64,000 nucleotides of DNA from Streptosporangium roseum DSM 43021 (GTDB lineage: Bacteria; Actinomycetota; Actinomycetes; Streptosporangiales; Streptosporangiaceae), in NCBI RefSeq assembly GCF_000024865.1, contig NC_013595.1:2480001-2544000 (forward strand). Reading direction: 5' to 3'. Shown one piece after another: positions 1 to 9,428 of the stretch; position 1 is the stretch's first letter, and every line of letters starts with the position of its first letter. Position numbers and translations under genes: made by a program. The notes beneath the pieces were generated by a model, which ran no database searches, was not told the DNA's origin, and saw only the letters and a list, made by a program, of their open reading frames with translations.

Positions 1-195
1 CGACCGATAGTGCGCGCTGTACAGCGCGGTAACGGCCATGTCGGCATCCCACCCGACGGGCACCGCCCCGAGCGACCTGTCGGCCACGAGGGTCTCGGTG
101 GTCACATCAGTGGGACGCTCGGCCTTCCCAGAGGGTTTACGCTCTTCCGGTTCATTAGGGGGCATGACCCAGTCGTGTCCTCGCCAGGCGGCCAT
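1..195 (-). CDS. ECF RNA polymerase sigma factor, SigE-like, N-terminal fragment (cut by left edge)
   Basis: The complementary strand is open for 65 codons from ATG at 195 to the window edge, ending exactly in phase. The last residues (AVTALYSAHYRS) look like the beginning of sigma region 2 in actinobacterial SigE-family ECF sigma factors, where a short helix with ALY..HY opens domain 2. About 50 hydrophilic residues precede it, so the true start may be internal: Met11 (ATG near 165) is a candidate. It is divergent from the HIT gene. The family call rests on a short stretch, and the DNA-binding half lies outside the window. Confidence 0.55.
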   Translation of the reverse strand, partial: MAAWRGHDWVMPPNEPEERKPSGKAERPTDVTTETLVADRSLGAVPVGWDADMAVTALYSAHYRS

Positions 196-289
196 ATCGT
201 GCGAATCGCAATGGTCTGTAGTTGTTGAAGTTTTGCATACCCACCTTATCTGCGTGGATCTTTCTTTGCTGACGATGGACCATCACCGA

Positions 290-315
290 TTGACAACGTC
301 CGAGAGGGATAGGGT
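290..315 (+). promoter_or_regulatory. candidate promoter of the HIT gene
   Basis: TTGACA at 290-295 and TAGGGT at 310-315 precede ATG 322 by 6 nt, which would give a leaderless transcript. The spacer is only 14 bp, so one of the two hexamers may be fortuitous. Confidence 0.3.
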
Positions 316-321
316 GCCTGC

Positions 322-675
322 ATGGTGAGCGAAGCCGACTGTCTGTTCTGCAAGATCGTGGCCGGGGAGATCCCCGCGAAGATCGTTCATGAGACCGATC
401 GCACGCTGGCCTTCCGGGACGTCAACCCCCAGGCCCCCACCCACGTGCTGGTGGTCCCCAAGGACCACTATCCGGACGCGGCCGCGCTGGCCGCCGCCGA
501 CCACGGGCTCGCCGACGACGTCATCAAGGCGGCGCACGCGGTCGCCGAGCAGGAGGGCGTCGCGGCCTCGGGATACCGCCTGGTCTTCAACACCGGCGCC
601 GGGGCGGGGCAGACCGTCTTCCACGTGCACGGACACGTGCTCGGAGGGCGCGGCCTGGCCTGGCCGCCCGGATGA
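322..675 (+). CDS. HIT (histidine triad) family nucleotide-binding protein
   Basis: A 117-residue cytosolic protein with the HIT fold. The triad HVHGH lies at residues 101-105 and is followed by VLGGR, as in the Hint/HinT branch of nucleoside phosphoramidases, which hydrolyse AMP-amino or AMP-lysine linkages. The N-terminal CLFC pair (Cys7, Cys10) and the DVNPQAPTHVLVVPK segment are typical of the family. Family length is 105-140 residues, so it is complete. It lies about 90 nt upstream of phoH, the usual actinobacterial neighbourhood. ATG 322 was chosen because a -10-like hexamer sits 6 nt upstream; GTG 325 is an in-frame alternative. Physiological substrate unknown. Confidence 0.93.
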   Translation: MVSEADCLFCKIVAGEIPAKIVHETDRTLAFRDVNPQAPTHVLVVPKDHYPDAAALAAADHGLADDVIKAAHAVAEQEGVAASGYRLVFNTGAGAGQTVFHVHGHVLGGRGLAWPPG

Positions 676-766
676 AACCGGCAGGCGCGATCGTGTCGAT
701 CACGGATACGATGGCGTAGAAGTCCCACGCCGATAACTGGAGGCGAACAGGCCGAAAGGCCCGCCT

Positions 767-1831
<1,065 letters not shown>

Positions 1832-1874
1832 GTACGAGCGAGCCGGATGGCGCGCGAGGAGCGGTGAGCGACCG

Positions 1875-2357
1875 ATGAGCATCGAGGTCAACAACGAGTC
1901 CGGCGTCGAGGTCGACGAAGGACTCATCGTCTCGCTGGCCGGGCACGTGCTGGAGCGGATGGACATCAACCCGCTCGCCGAGCTGTCCATCCTGATCGTG
2001 GACGAAGAGGCCATGGCGGTGCTGCACGAGCAGTGGATGGGGGAGCCCGGCCCGACGGACGTGCTCTCCTTCCCGATGGACGAGCTGCGTCCCGGTCCGG
2101 GCTCCGGAGCCCGGCAGGAGGGCGACGCCCCCACCGACCCCGCGCTCCTCGGCGACGTGGTCCTCTGCCCGCAGGTGGCCGCCAAGCAGGCGGCCGAGGC
2201 CGGGCACAGCACCGAGGCGGAGCTGGAGCTGCTGTGCACGCACGGCATCCTGCACCTGCTCGGTTACGACCACGCCGAGCCCGAGGAGCACAAGGAGATG
2301 TTCGGCCTGCAGGGCGAGCTTCTGGAATCGTGGCGGGAGGTGCGCCCCCAGCGGTGA
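1875..2357 (+). CDS. ybeY: rRNA maturation RNase YbeY
   Basis: A 160-residue zinc-dependent endoribonuclease of the UPF0054/YbeY family involved in 16S rRNA 3' maturation and ribosome quality control. The metal-binding motif HGILHLLGYDH is intact at residues 123-133 with all three histidines, and PTDVLSFP at 60-67 is the family signature. ATG 1875 was chosen because it follows GAGGAGCGG at normal spacing and gives the usual N-terminus; the open frame extends further upstream without homology. Its stop overlaps the corC GTG start by GTGA, indicating translational coupling. Confidence 0.95.
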   Translation: MSIEVNNESGVEVDEGLIVSLAGHVLERMDINPLAELSILIVDEEAMAVLHEQWMGEPGPTDVLSFPMDELRPGPGSGARQEGDAPTDPALLGDVVLCPQVAAKQAAEAGHSTEAELELLCTHGILHLLGYDHAEPEEHKEMFGLQGELLESWREVRPQR

Positions 2358-3658
2358 ACCTTGCCAACGGGTGGTTGTTCTCGGCCGTCCTCCTCGTCGT
2401 GGTCGGCGGCCTGATAGCCAGTGCGGAGACGGCTCTGGCCCGCATCTCACGGGTGCGCGCGGAGGAGTTCGTCCGTGACGGGCGCCGGGGCGCCGTGCGC
2501 CTGCAGGCGATCGTCGCCGATCCGCCGCGCTACCTCAACCTGCTGCTCCTGCTCCGGCTGAGCTGCGAGCTGATCGCCACGGTGATCGCCACGCTGCTCT
2601 TCATCGACTGGCTCGGCGACCAGGGCTGGGCCTACGCGGCCGCGGCCGCGGTCATGATCGTGATCAGTTACGTGATCGTCGGAGTCTCCCCGCGCACGCT
2701 GGGCCGCCAGCACGCGGAGCCGATCGCGCTCGCCAGCGCCCCTCTCGTGTACGGACTGACCCGGATCTTCGGGCCGCTCCCCAAACTGCTCATCCTGCTG
2801 GGCAACGCCGTGACGCCGGGCAAGGGCTTCAGGGAGGGGCCCTTCACCTCCGAAGCCGAGCTGCGCGACCTGGTCGACCTGGCGGAGGAGCGCAGGGTCA
2901 TCGAGCCGGACGAGCGGGAGATGATCCACTCGGTCTTCGAGCTCGGCGACACCCTGGTCCGCGAGGTCATGGTGCCCCGCACCGACATGGTGTTCATCGA
3001 GCGCGGCAAGACGTTGAACCAGGCCCTGTCACTCGCCCTGCGCAGCGGGTTCTCCCGGATCCCCGTGGTCGGCGAGAACGAGGACGACGTCATCGGCATC
3101 GCCTACCTCAAGGACGTCGTGCGCCGGGTGCAGGAGACCGGTGACGGCGGCCGTGCCGAGCAGATCGAGACGATCATGCGTCCGGCCACCTACGTGCCGG
3201 AGAGCAAGCCCATCGACCAGCTCCTGCGCGAGATGCAGGCCCGCCAGATCCACCAGGCCATCGTCATCGACGAGTACGGCGGGACGGCCGGCCTGGTCAC
3301 CATCGAGGACGTCCTCGAGGAGATCGTGGGGGAGATCACCGACGAGTACGACCAGGAGGTTCCCCGGGTGGAGCCGCTGGAGGACGGGTCGGTCCGGGTG
3401 ACGGCCAGGCTCCCGGTGGGCGACCTGGCGGACCTGTTCGACATCGAGCTCGAGGTGGAGGATGTCGAGACCGTCGGCGGCCTGCTGGCCCACGCGCTGG
3501 GCCGGGTGCCGATCGCCGGGTCCGAAGCCGTGGTGGAGGGGCTCAGCCTGACGGCGGAGAGCCTCGCCGGGCGCCGCAACCGGATCGGCACGGTTCTCGT
3601 CAGGCGGACCGCCCAGCCCGAGCCCGACTCGGTCGGGGCCTCCGCGGAACATGACTAA
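2354..3658 (+). CDS. CNNM/CorC (HlyC) family transporter with CBS pair
   Basis: A 434-residue integral membrane protein. An N-terminal DUF21/CNNM membrane domain (hydrophobic segments about residues 5-25, 60-85, 95-115 and 125-145) is followed by two CBS repeats (about 205-330, with REVMVPRTDM and the second repeat around YVPESKPIDQLLREM) and a C-terminal CorC_HlyC domain (about 345-425). Family members are implicated in Mg/Co efflux or membrane-stress tolerance. The GTG start overlaps the ybeY stop, the standard actinobacterial arrangement. Complete and without visible defects. Confidence 0.92.
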   Translation: MNLANGWLFSAVLLVVVGGLIASAETALARISRVRAEEFVRDGRRGAVRLQAIVADPPRYLNLLLLLRLSCELIATVIATLLFIDWLGDQGWAYAAAAAVMIVISYVIVGVSPRTLGRQHAEPIALASAPLVYGLTRIFGPLPKLLILLGNAVTPGKGFREGPFTSEAELRDLVDLAEERRVIEPDEREMIHSVFELGDTLVREVMVPRTDMVFIERGKTLNQALSLALRSGFSRIPVVGENEDDVIGIAYLKDVVRRVQETGDGGRAEQIETIMRPATYVPESKPIDQLLREMQARQIHQAIVIDEYGGTAGLVTIEDVLEEIVGEITDEYDQEVPRVEPLEDGSVRVTARLPVGDLADLFDIELEVEDVETVGGLLAHALGRVPIAGSEAVVEGLSLTAESLAGRRNRIGTVLVRRTAQPEPDSVGASAEHD

Positions 3659-3998
3659 AAGAAGAATCTGAAGCGGGCGATATCCACCCAAGTGGTCCGC
3701 AAGTAATCTGCAAGCCGCGTCCGCCATTCTCATCTCACGGCACCCGGTCGCGCGGGAGCCGGTGGAGATCTTCCCCGTGCCGGGAGGGGTTCGCGGCACA
3801 GGGAGCGGCTCCACGGGGGGAAGAGCGCGGATACGGCTTCCAGCTGGTTCTGCGTTGCTCGCTTAAGGGTGTTCTCAGCCGCATAATGCGGTTGAGGACA
3901 CCCTTAGGCGTTTCTCGATGATTGCCGCTTTTGCCGAATGGGAAGAAAGCGGATCGGCGGGGACATGACTCCTCGCACGTGACATCGGGGGAACAGTC
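3659..3998. other. intergenic region holding one strong hairpin
   Basis: These 340 bases separate corC from the lipoprotein gene. Open frames here are shadow-like. The only clear structure is the long inverted repeat at 3864-3906. Confidence 0.6.
3864..3906. terminator. 20-bp stem, 3-nt loop hairpin downstream of corC
   Basis: The arms starting TAAGGGTGTTCTCAGCCGCA and ending ..GAGGACACCCTTA pair over about 20 positions, with two G:T wobbles and a TAA loop at 3884-3886. There is no T-run. It may act as a U-less or bidirectional terminator or be a processed RNA structure; it is about 200 nt past the corC stop. Confidence 0.5.
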
Positions 3999-4655
3999 AT
4001 GACGCGGGGGATTCGAACTGCCGTGGCGGCCGGCGTCTGCGCCGTCCTCGCCGGGGCCTTGGCGGCGTGCGGTGCCGGGACGGGCCACACGGTGAAGAAC
4101 GCCGGCTCGGAGCTGGAACGGCTGCGCGGGGTGTTACCGAAGGCGCAGGAGTTACCCGACGGGTTCTCCGCATGGCGAGGGGACGGGTGGAAGCCCCCTT
4201 TCCGCCCGGCCGACCGTGACTGCCGGCTCGTCCTCGACATGGCGGGAGGCGGCTCGCCCGAGCCGGCGCCGGGAGCCCGGGTGGACGCGACCTACCCGGG
4301 CGACGAGCTGGGAGAGCTGGCCGGGATCGGTCTGGCCTCCTACACCGGTGACGACGCCGAGCGGCAGTTCGCCGAGCTGACCCAGGCGCTGGAGGGCTGC
4401 CCGGTCGCCAGGAGCCGCATGCCGGGCAGGCGCACCTCCCTGAGGGTGTCCAGCCTGAAGCTGGACGCCGTCGGCGACGACGTGCAGGCCAAGCGGCTGC
4501 GCGGCCGGCTGAACGGCTATCCCTACGAGATGCACATGGTCTTCGCCCGTATCGGCGGCACCCTGATCTCGCTGGTGCACACCGGGATCGCCGACGTCGA
4601 CGTCAGGCGGACCCAGCAGCTCGCCCAGTTCCTCGTCGACCGGGCGGCCGTCTGA
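3999..4655 (+). CDS. secreted lipoprotein of unknown function
   Basis: A 218-residue protein with an N-terminal signal peptide and lipobox LAAC (lipidated Cys24), so it is predicted to be anchored on the outer face of the membrane. The mature part has two further cysteines (in DRDCRL and EGCPV) that could form a disulfide. The last 100 residues have an alternating beta-type pattern, resembling PknH-sensor-like or LpqN-like domains of actinobacterial lipoproteins, but no family is securely recognised. A GGGGGAA purine stretch precedes ATG 3999. It converges on the DUF4097-like gene. Confidence 0.8.
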   Translation: MTRGIRTAVAAGVCAVLAGALAACGAGTGHTVKNAGSELERLRGVLPKAQELPDGFSAWRGDGWKPPFRPADRDCRLVLDMAGGGSPEPAPGARVDATYPGDELGELAGIGLASYTGDDAERQFAELTQALEGCPVARSRMPGRRTSLRVSSLKLDAVGDDVQAKRLRGRLNGYPYEMHMVFARIGGTLISLVHTGIADVDVRRTQQLAQFLVDRAAV

Positions 4656-4689
4656 GGGGTCGCCGGGCCGTCCCACCGCCGGCCGCGCA

Positions 4690-4795
4690 CCATCGCCGGC
4701 GCCGTACCGCCGCCGGCTGAGGACGGCGCCGCCGCCGGTCGCACCGCCGCCGGAGCCGTACCGTCGCCGGCCGTACCGCCGCCGGCTAAGGGCGG
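4690..4795. repeat. GCC-rich degenerate repeats between convergent genes
   Basis: The segment GCCGTACCGCCGCCGGCT recurs at about 4701-4718 and 4769-4787, with degenerate copies in between. Copies can pair with each other, so the block may act as a terminator for both converging genes. Confidence 0.5.
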
Positions 4796-5643
4796 TGCGG
4801 GAGGATGCGCAGCTCGCCCTCGGGGGCGAGGGCGGTGATCCGCCGCGAGGCCTCCTGGTCCCGGCGGACCTTGACGACGCTCCTCCCGGCGCGGGCGTCC
4901 ACCCTGTAGCCGTCGCCGTCCGGCACGGTGACCTCGACGTCACCGCCCTCCCCGGCGACCGCCCTGACGTCCTCGGGGGCGCGCCGGAAGCCCAGCACGG
5001 CGTCGCCCCTGCCGACCTCGACGTCGACCACGGCGGACCGCAGGCCGGTCCCGGTCACCTTTCCCGACCCGGCCCGCGCCCGCAGCGCTCCCCCCGCGTC
5101 GGCCACGGTCACCTCGCCCGATCCGGTGGACAGCCGTAGATCGCCCTGAACGCCGCGGGCGGACACGCTCCCGAAGTGGGTCGAGGCCTCGACGTCGGTG
5201 GCGGGGGGCAGGGTCAGGGTGTACTCGGCGCGGCAGGGAGATTCGCGGGGCCGCACCTTCTCCGGGCAGCCAACGGTGAGCTGCAGCGTCCTTCCGTTCC
5301 ACATCTCGGACATGCTGGGCTTGCCCCCGGAGAAGCCGGGGGCGCCCTCGAACCAGATGATCTCCCGCTTCATGGAGATCTGTCCGGCCTTGCCGGGAAC
5401 GATCGAGATGTTGACCCGCCCGCTGGTGCGCAGCACCAGCTCCGGCGAGGTGAACGTGTATTCGCGGACGGAGCTCTCCGACAGCGTCGCGGGACGGAGG
5501 AGGGAGGTGTCGTAGCGGTCGCCGGTCGCCTGTGTCCGGCTCACCTCGGACCATCCGGCCAGCGCTATGCCCGACACGGTCAGCGCGGTCAGCGCTCCGC
5601 CCACTGCGATCCAGGCGATCCGGACACTGCTTCGCATCGGCAT
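4786..5643 (-). CDS. membrane-anchored DUF4097-like beta-repeat protein
   Basis: A 285-residue protein with one N-terminal transmembrane or signal segment (IAWIAVGGALTALTVSGIALAGW). A long beta-rich extracytoplasmic region follows, in which short strands repeat (DVEASTHFGSVSARGVQGDLRLSTGSGEVTVADAGGALRARAGSGKVTG). This is the pattern of DUF4097/adhesin-like beta-helix proteins often encoded beside two-component systems. Two cysteines occur in the first third. It lies 8 nt after the response-regulator stop and is probably the last gene of that operon. Start: ATG 5643 or ATG 5637, both near GAAGAGAG. Possible role as a surface output or signal partner of the kinase is inference. Confidence 0.75.
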   Translation of the reverse strand: MPMRSSVRIAWIAVGGALTALTVSGIALAGWSEVSRTQATGDRYDTSLLRPATLSESSVREYTFTSPELVLRTSGRVNISIVPGKAGQISMKREIIWFEGAPGFSGGKPSMSEMWNGRTLQLTVGCPEKVRPRESPCRAEYTLTLPPATDVEASTHFGSVSARGVQGDLRLSTGSGEVTVADAGGALRARAGSGKVTGTGLRSAVVDVEVGRGDAVLGFRRAPEDVRAVAGEGGDVEVTVPDGDGYRVDARAGRSVVKVRRDQEASRRITALAPEGELRILPHRP

Positions 5644-5651
5644 CTCTCTCT

Positions 5652-6293
5652 TCAGACCTTCAGGAATCGCAGTACGGCGAGCACCCGGCGGTGGTCCTTG
5701 TCCGCGCCGGACAGGCCGAGCTTGGTGAAGATGTTGTTGATGTGCTTGCCGACGGCGCCCTCGCTGACCACCAGGGCCTCGGCGATCCCGGCGTTGGACC
5801 GGCCCTCCGCGATCAGCGCCAGCACCTCGTACTCCCTGCGGGTCAGCAGGTCCAGCGGGTCGCTGTGCCTGCGGAGCAGGAGCTGGGCGACCACCTCCGG
5901 GTCCAGGGCCGTGCCGCCGGAGGCGACCCGGCGCAGGGCGTCCAGGAACTCGGCGACGTCGGCCACCCGGTCCTTCAGCAGGTATCCGATGCCGCTGGTC
6001 TCGGTGGACAGCAGCTGGGTGGCGTAGCGCTCCTCGACGTACTGCGAGAGCACGAGGATCGCGAGGCCCGGTCGCTGCCGGCGGAGCACGAGCGCCGCGC
6101 GCAGGCCCTCGTCGGTGTGCGAGGGCGGCATCCGCACGTCGGTGACGACCAGGTCGGGGCCGTGCTCGTCCACGGCGCGAAGCAACCCCTCGGCGTCGGC
6201 CACCGCCGCCACGACCTCCATGCCCGCCGAGCCGAGCATCCAGACGAGCCCCTCTCTGAGCAGGACGGAGTCCTCGGCGAGCACTACTCGCAT
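5652..6293 (-). CDS. NarL/LuxR-family response regulator
   Basis: A 213-residue two-component regulator. The receiver domain spans residues 1-120 with acidic residues Glu7/Asp8, phospho-acceptor Asp52 (VVTDVRMP) and conserved Lys107 (LLKD). A linker leads to a GerE/LuxR helix-turn-helix at about 148-200 (LTRREYEVLALIAEGRSN..IA..L..SEGAVGKHINNIFTKLGL). It overlaps the sensor-kinase 3' end by 10 nt, so the two are translationally coupled and form a cognate pair. The target is unknown; the downstream DUF4097-like gene is the obvious candidate. Confidence 0.95.
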   Translation of the reverse strand: MRVVLAEDSVLLREGLVWMLGSAGMEVVAAVADAEGLLRAVDEHGPDLVVTDVRMPPSHTDEGLRAALVLRRQRPGLAILVLSQYVEERYATQLLSTETSGIGYLLKDRVADVAEFLDALRRVASGGTALDPEVVAQLLLRRHSDPLDLLTRREYEVLALIAEGRSNAGIAEALVVSEGAVGKHINNIFTKLGLSGADKDHRRVLAVLRFLKV

Positions 6294-7522
6294 GGCAGCT
6301 CCACTCTGATCGTCGTCGGACCGCCCGGCGGGCTGTCGACGTCCAGTGTCCCGTCCACCGAGCCGGCCCGCTGGGCCAGGCCGCGCAGTCCCGTCCCCCC
6401 GCCGAGACGGGCGCCGCCCCGGCCGTCGTCGGTGATGACCAGGCGGAGCCTGCCGTCGGCGCGCCGGACGGTGACCTCGGCACCCGACGCCCGGGCGTGC
6501 TTGGAGACGTTGGTCAGCGCCTCCGACACCACGAAGAACGCGATCGCCTCGATCGTCGGCGACGCCCGCTCCGGCACGTCGACGCGGAGCCGTACGGGGA
6601 ACGGGGCCCGTGCGGCGATGCCGGACAGCGCGGCGTCCAGGCCCTGGTCGTTGAGCACGGCCGGGTGGAGGCCGCGCACGAGGTCGCGCAGCTCCTTCAG
6701 GGCCTGCTTGGCCTCTTCGTGGGCCCGCACGATGGCCTGCCGCGCGGGCTCGGGCACGTCGGTCAGCGTGGCCCGGGCCATCCCCAGGTTCATCGCGAGC
6801 GAGACCAGCCGCTGCTGGGCGCCGTCGTGCAGATCCCGTTCGAGGCGCCGGCGCTCGGCGTCGGCGGCGTCGACCACCTCGGCGCGGCTCTCCTGCAGGG
6901 TCTCCACCCGCTGGACCAGCCGGTCACTGAGGCTGGGACCGAGCAGGGCCTCGGCGGCGATCACGTCCAGCGCGGTGACGCCGCGGGCGACCCACGGACC
7001 GGCGACGAGCAGGACCGCCGCGAGGAGGGCGGAGACCGCGATGATCGTGCTCTCCTCCAGAACCCAGCCCTGGACGGCGAATTCGACCGCGATCAGGCTC
7101 CCCGCCCAGGCCCCGATCACCATGAGGAACCCGATCCCGTTGATCACCGGTGACAGCAGGTGGTAGGCGAGCTGACGCCAGGTGCTCCTCGTCCGCGCCT
7201 CCCGGAGCAGCAGCTTCAGCGGGTTCCGCTCCCGGGGGCGCCGCGGCGACGGGGGGATGTCCACGTTCAGGAAGGCGAGGAAGCGGGCCCGCTGCAACCG
7301 TGTGAACAGCGGCACGGACCGGAAGAGCAGCAGCAGCGCGATCAGCGGGACCACCACGGTCCAGACCAGCAGGACCGACGCCGCGGTCAGGACCGAAATC
7401 ACCGCCAGGGCCAGCAGGGAGATCGGAAGGCCCGTCACCACGTGCGAGGTCCGGAGCCAGGTCGGTGCCGACCAGTGGGCGCGGATCCGGTCCCAGGGGG
7501 TGGTCAGTCGGGGCGTGGTCAT
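6284..7522 (-). CDS. sensor histidine kinase (HisKA_3 type)
   Basis: A 412-residue membrane kinase. Two pairs of hydrophobic segments (about 30-70 and 125-180) form a sensor region resembling the putative-sensor domain common in actinobacteria. A coiled-coil-like stretch leads to the H-box ERDLHDGAQQRL with phospho-acceptor His232. The HATPase_c domain has N-box EALTNVSKHA and G-box DDGRGGA...GGTGLRGL. ATG 7522 is preferred; ATG 7558 in frame would add 12 unusual residues. No strong ribosome binding site is visible before either. It pairs with the overlapping response regulator. Confidence 0.93.
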   Translation of the reverse strand: MTTPRLTTPWDRIRAHWSAPTWLRTSHVVTGLPISLLALAVISVLTAASVLLVWTVVVPLIALLLLFRSVPLFTRLQRARFLAFLNVDIPPSPRRPRERNPLKLLLREARTRSTWRQLAYHLLSPVINGIGFLMVIGAWAGSLIAVEFAVQGWVLEESTIIAVSALLAAVLLVAGPWVARGVTALDVIAAEALLGPSLSDRLVQRVETLQESRAEVVDAADAERRRLERDLHDGAQQRLVSLAMNLGMARATLTDVPEPARQAIVRAHEEAKQALKELRDLVRGLHPAVLNDQGLDAALSGIAARAPFPVRLRVDVPERASPTIEAIAFFVVSEALTNVSKHARASGAEVTVRRADGRLRLVITDDGRGGARLGGGTGLRGLAQRAGSVDGTLDVDSPPGGPTTIRVELPCE

Positions 7523-7683
7523 GTGATCAACGTAAGGATCACGACCGCGCGGCGACATGGGCGGAGTATCCCGAAAAAAGGTGGGGCAGGCTCCACCGCC
7601 GTCGCGCGGCTCAGGGGCGCGACATGGCGGACGGCGGGCAGGTCGGTTGGGACCGGACGCCGCGCGCTGACTACCCTGGCGCT

Positions 7684-8016
7684 GTGAGTGACGCGACCCT
7701 CGACCCCGAGGACAACAAGATCATCGTCCTGGCCCGCTCCGCGCGGGCCCGCAACGGCGCCGCCGAGGGGGCCGCCGTGCGCGACGAGACCGGCCGGACC
7801 TACTCGGCGACCAACGTGGCCCTGCCGTCACTGACGCTCTCGGCGCTGCAGGTCGCCGTGGCGATGGCGGTCTCCAGCGGCGCCGAGTCCCTGGAGGCGG
7901 CCGCACTGGTCACCGCGGGTGACGGCCCGGCCGACGCGGACGCGCGGGCGGTCCGCGAAATGGGCGGCAAGACGCTGCTCGTGGCCGCCCCCGACGGCAC
8001 CGTGCGTCAGAGCTGA
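7684..8016 (+). CDS. cytidine-deaminase-like protein lacking the zinc site
   Basis: A 110-residue protein aligning by eye with the N-terminal part of homotetrameric cytidine deaminases (IVLARSARARNGAAEGAAVRDETGRTYSATNVALPSLTLSALQVAVAMAVSSG). The catalytic C-A-E motif is replaced by S-A-L and the second zinc motif PCGxC is absent, so deamination is not expected. The position between corC and era is where actinobacteria carry an annotated cytidine deaminase. GTG 7684 has TACCCT 6 nt upstream, indicating a leaderless transcript. Role unknown; a binding-only or structural function is inference. Confidence 0.85.
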   Translation: MSDATLDPEDNKIIVLARSARARNGAAEGAAVRDETGRTYSATNVALPSLTLSALQVAVAMAVSSGAESLEAAALVTAGDGPADADARAVREMGGKTLLVAAPDGTVRQS

Positions 8017-8042
8017 GGCCGACATCGGCGACAATGGTTGAC

Positions 8043-8954
8043 GTGAGTTCCTCAGCTGCTGATTTCCACGCCGGCTTCGCCTGCTTCGTCGGCCGGCCCA
8101 ACGTCGGCAAATCCACGCTGATGAACGCGTTGGTCGGCACGAAGGTGGCGATCACCTCCTCCAAGCCCCAGACCACTCGCCGGGTCATCCGTGGCATCGT
8201 GCACCGCCCGGACGCCCAGCTCATCATCGTGGACACGCCGGGGCTGCACCGGCCCCGCACCCTGCTGGGCGAGCGGCTGGACAGCCTGGTGCTGTCCACG
8301 CTCACCGAGGTCGACGTGATCGGGTTCTGCGTGCCCGCCAACGAGCCCATCGGCAAGGGTGACCGGTTCATCGCCGAGAAGCTGGCCGCGATCAGGAAGA
8401 CGCCGGTCGTCGCCGTCGTGACCAAGTGTGACCTGGCGACCCGTGAGCAGATCGCCGCGCAGCTGCTCGCGCTCTCCCAGCTCGCGGAGTTCGCCGAGAT
8501 CGTCCCGGTCTCGGCCCAGTCGGGGGAGCAGCTCGACGTGCTGGCCGGCGTGCTCATCGACCGGCTCCCCGCGAGCCCGCCGCTGTATGAGGGCGGCCGG
8601 CTCACCGACGAGCCCGAGCAGGTGCTGGTGGGCGAGCTGATCCGCGAGGCGGCGCTGGAGGGCGTCCGGGACGAGCTGCCGCACTCGATCGCGGTGGTCG
8701 TCGACGAGATGCTGCCCCGGCAGGGCCGCGACGACCTGCTCGACATCTACGCGCACATGTTCGTCGAGCGTCCGTCCCAGAAGGCCATCGTGATCGGGCA
8801 CAAGGGCAGCCGGCTCAAGGATGTCGGCAGCCGGGCCCGCCAGCAGATCGAGGCGCTGCTCGGCACCCGCGTCTACCTCGACCTGCGGATCAGCGTCGCC
8901 AAGGACTGGCAGCGCGACCCCAAGCAGCTACGCCGGCTGGGCTTCTACGACTGA
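8043..8954 (+). CDS. era: GTPase Era
   Basis: A 303-residue ribosome-biogenesis GTPase that binds the 16S rRNA 3' end. G1 GRPNVGKS, G3 DTPG and G4 TKCD motifs are present, and the C-terminal KH domain follows from about residue 205 (IVIGHKGSRLKDVGSRARQQIEALLG). GTG 8043 was chosen because GACAAT at 8030-8035 sits 7 nt upstream, as in other leaderless genes here; ATG 8034, three codons upstream, is the alternative. YbeY and Era act on the same rRNA end, which suits their shared neighbourhood. Confidence 0.96.
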   Translation: MSSSAADFHAGFACFVGRPNVGKSTLMNALVGTKVAITSSKPQTTRRVIRGIVHRPDAQLIIVDTPGLHRPRTLLGERLDSLVLSTLTEVDVIGFCVPANEPIGKGDRFIAEKLAAIRKTPVVAVVTKCDLATREQIAAQLLALSQLAEFAEIVPVSAQSGEQLDVLAGVLIDRLPASPPLYEGGRLTDEPEQVLVGELIREAALEGVRDELPHSIAVVVDEMLPRQGRDDLLDIYAHMFVERPSQKAIVIGHKGSRLKDVGSRARQQIEALLGTRVYLDLRISVAKDWQRDPKQLRRLGFYD

Positions 8955-9065
8955 TCCCGGACCCGCACGGCCCCGGCTCGTGACGGCGGCAGGTGTGACT
9001 CGCCGTGCCGCCGCCGTGTTCGGGGTATGGACCTCACGGGGAACGACTACAGCGCGGGGGCCGCC

Positions 9066-9302
9066 ATGACCGACTACACCACCTACACCCTGTGGATCGT
9101 CGAAGGGGACGCCGGGCAGGACTCCGCCGGAAAGGACCTCTTCTCGCCGGACAGCCCGATCGACTACAGCGACCTGAACCCCGCGGCCCTGTTGTGGCTG
9201 ACGGAGCACGGTTACGAGGACCCGGGCAGGCGGGTCGTGGTGACCCCGGCGGGCGAGGTCCCGAAGGGAGCCGTCATCGCCTCCTACGACGTGGCACTCT
9301 GA
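9066..9302 (+). CDS. small hypothetical protein
   Basis: A 78-residue acidic cytosolic protein with strong GC3 codon bias, so coding is likely. Residues are DYTTYTLWIVEGDAG... with a short hydrophobic run (ALLWLTEHG) and no signal peptide or known motif. ATG 9066 follows GCGGGGGCC; an in-frame ATG at 9027 would add 13 residues. It is flanked by era and the kinase gene on the other strand. I do not recognise a family. Confidence 0.6.
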   Translation: MTDYTTYTLWIVEGDAGQDSAGKDLFSPDSPIDYSDLNPAALLWLTEHGYEDPGRRVVVTPAGEVPKGAVIASYDVAL

Positions 9303-9428
9303 GCTGACCGCGACGGATGCTCCGGGCGTCCGTATCGAACAGCACTGAATATGCGTAATCGCCGGTCAAATCTCTCATCATGTCCGAAGTGATGTCCAGG
9401 TGATCAGCGGACCCGGGGGGCCCGCAGC

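Noticed and set aside
10..328. Two short forward open frames before the HIT gene
   Set aside because: They are antisense shadows of the edge sigma-factor frame and have no protein-like features.
4690..4795. Possible coding repeat region
   Set aside because: GCC repeats extend the lipoprotein only after its stop codon and no start or ribosome site is present.
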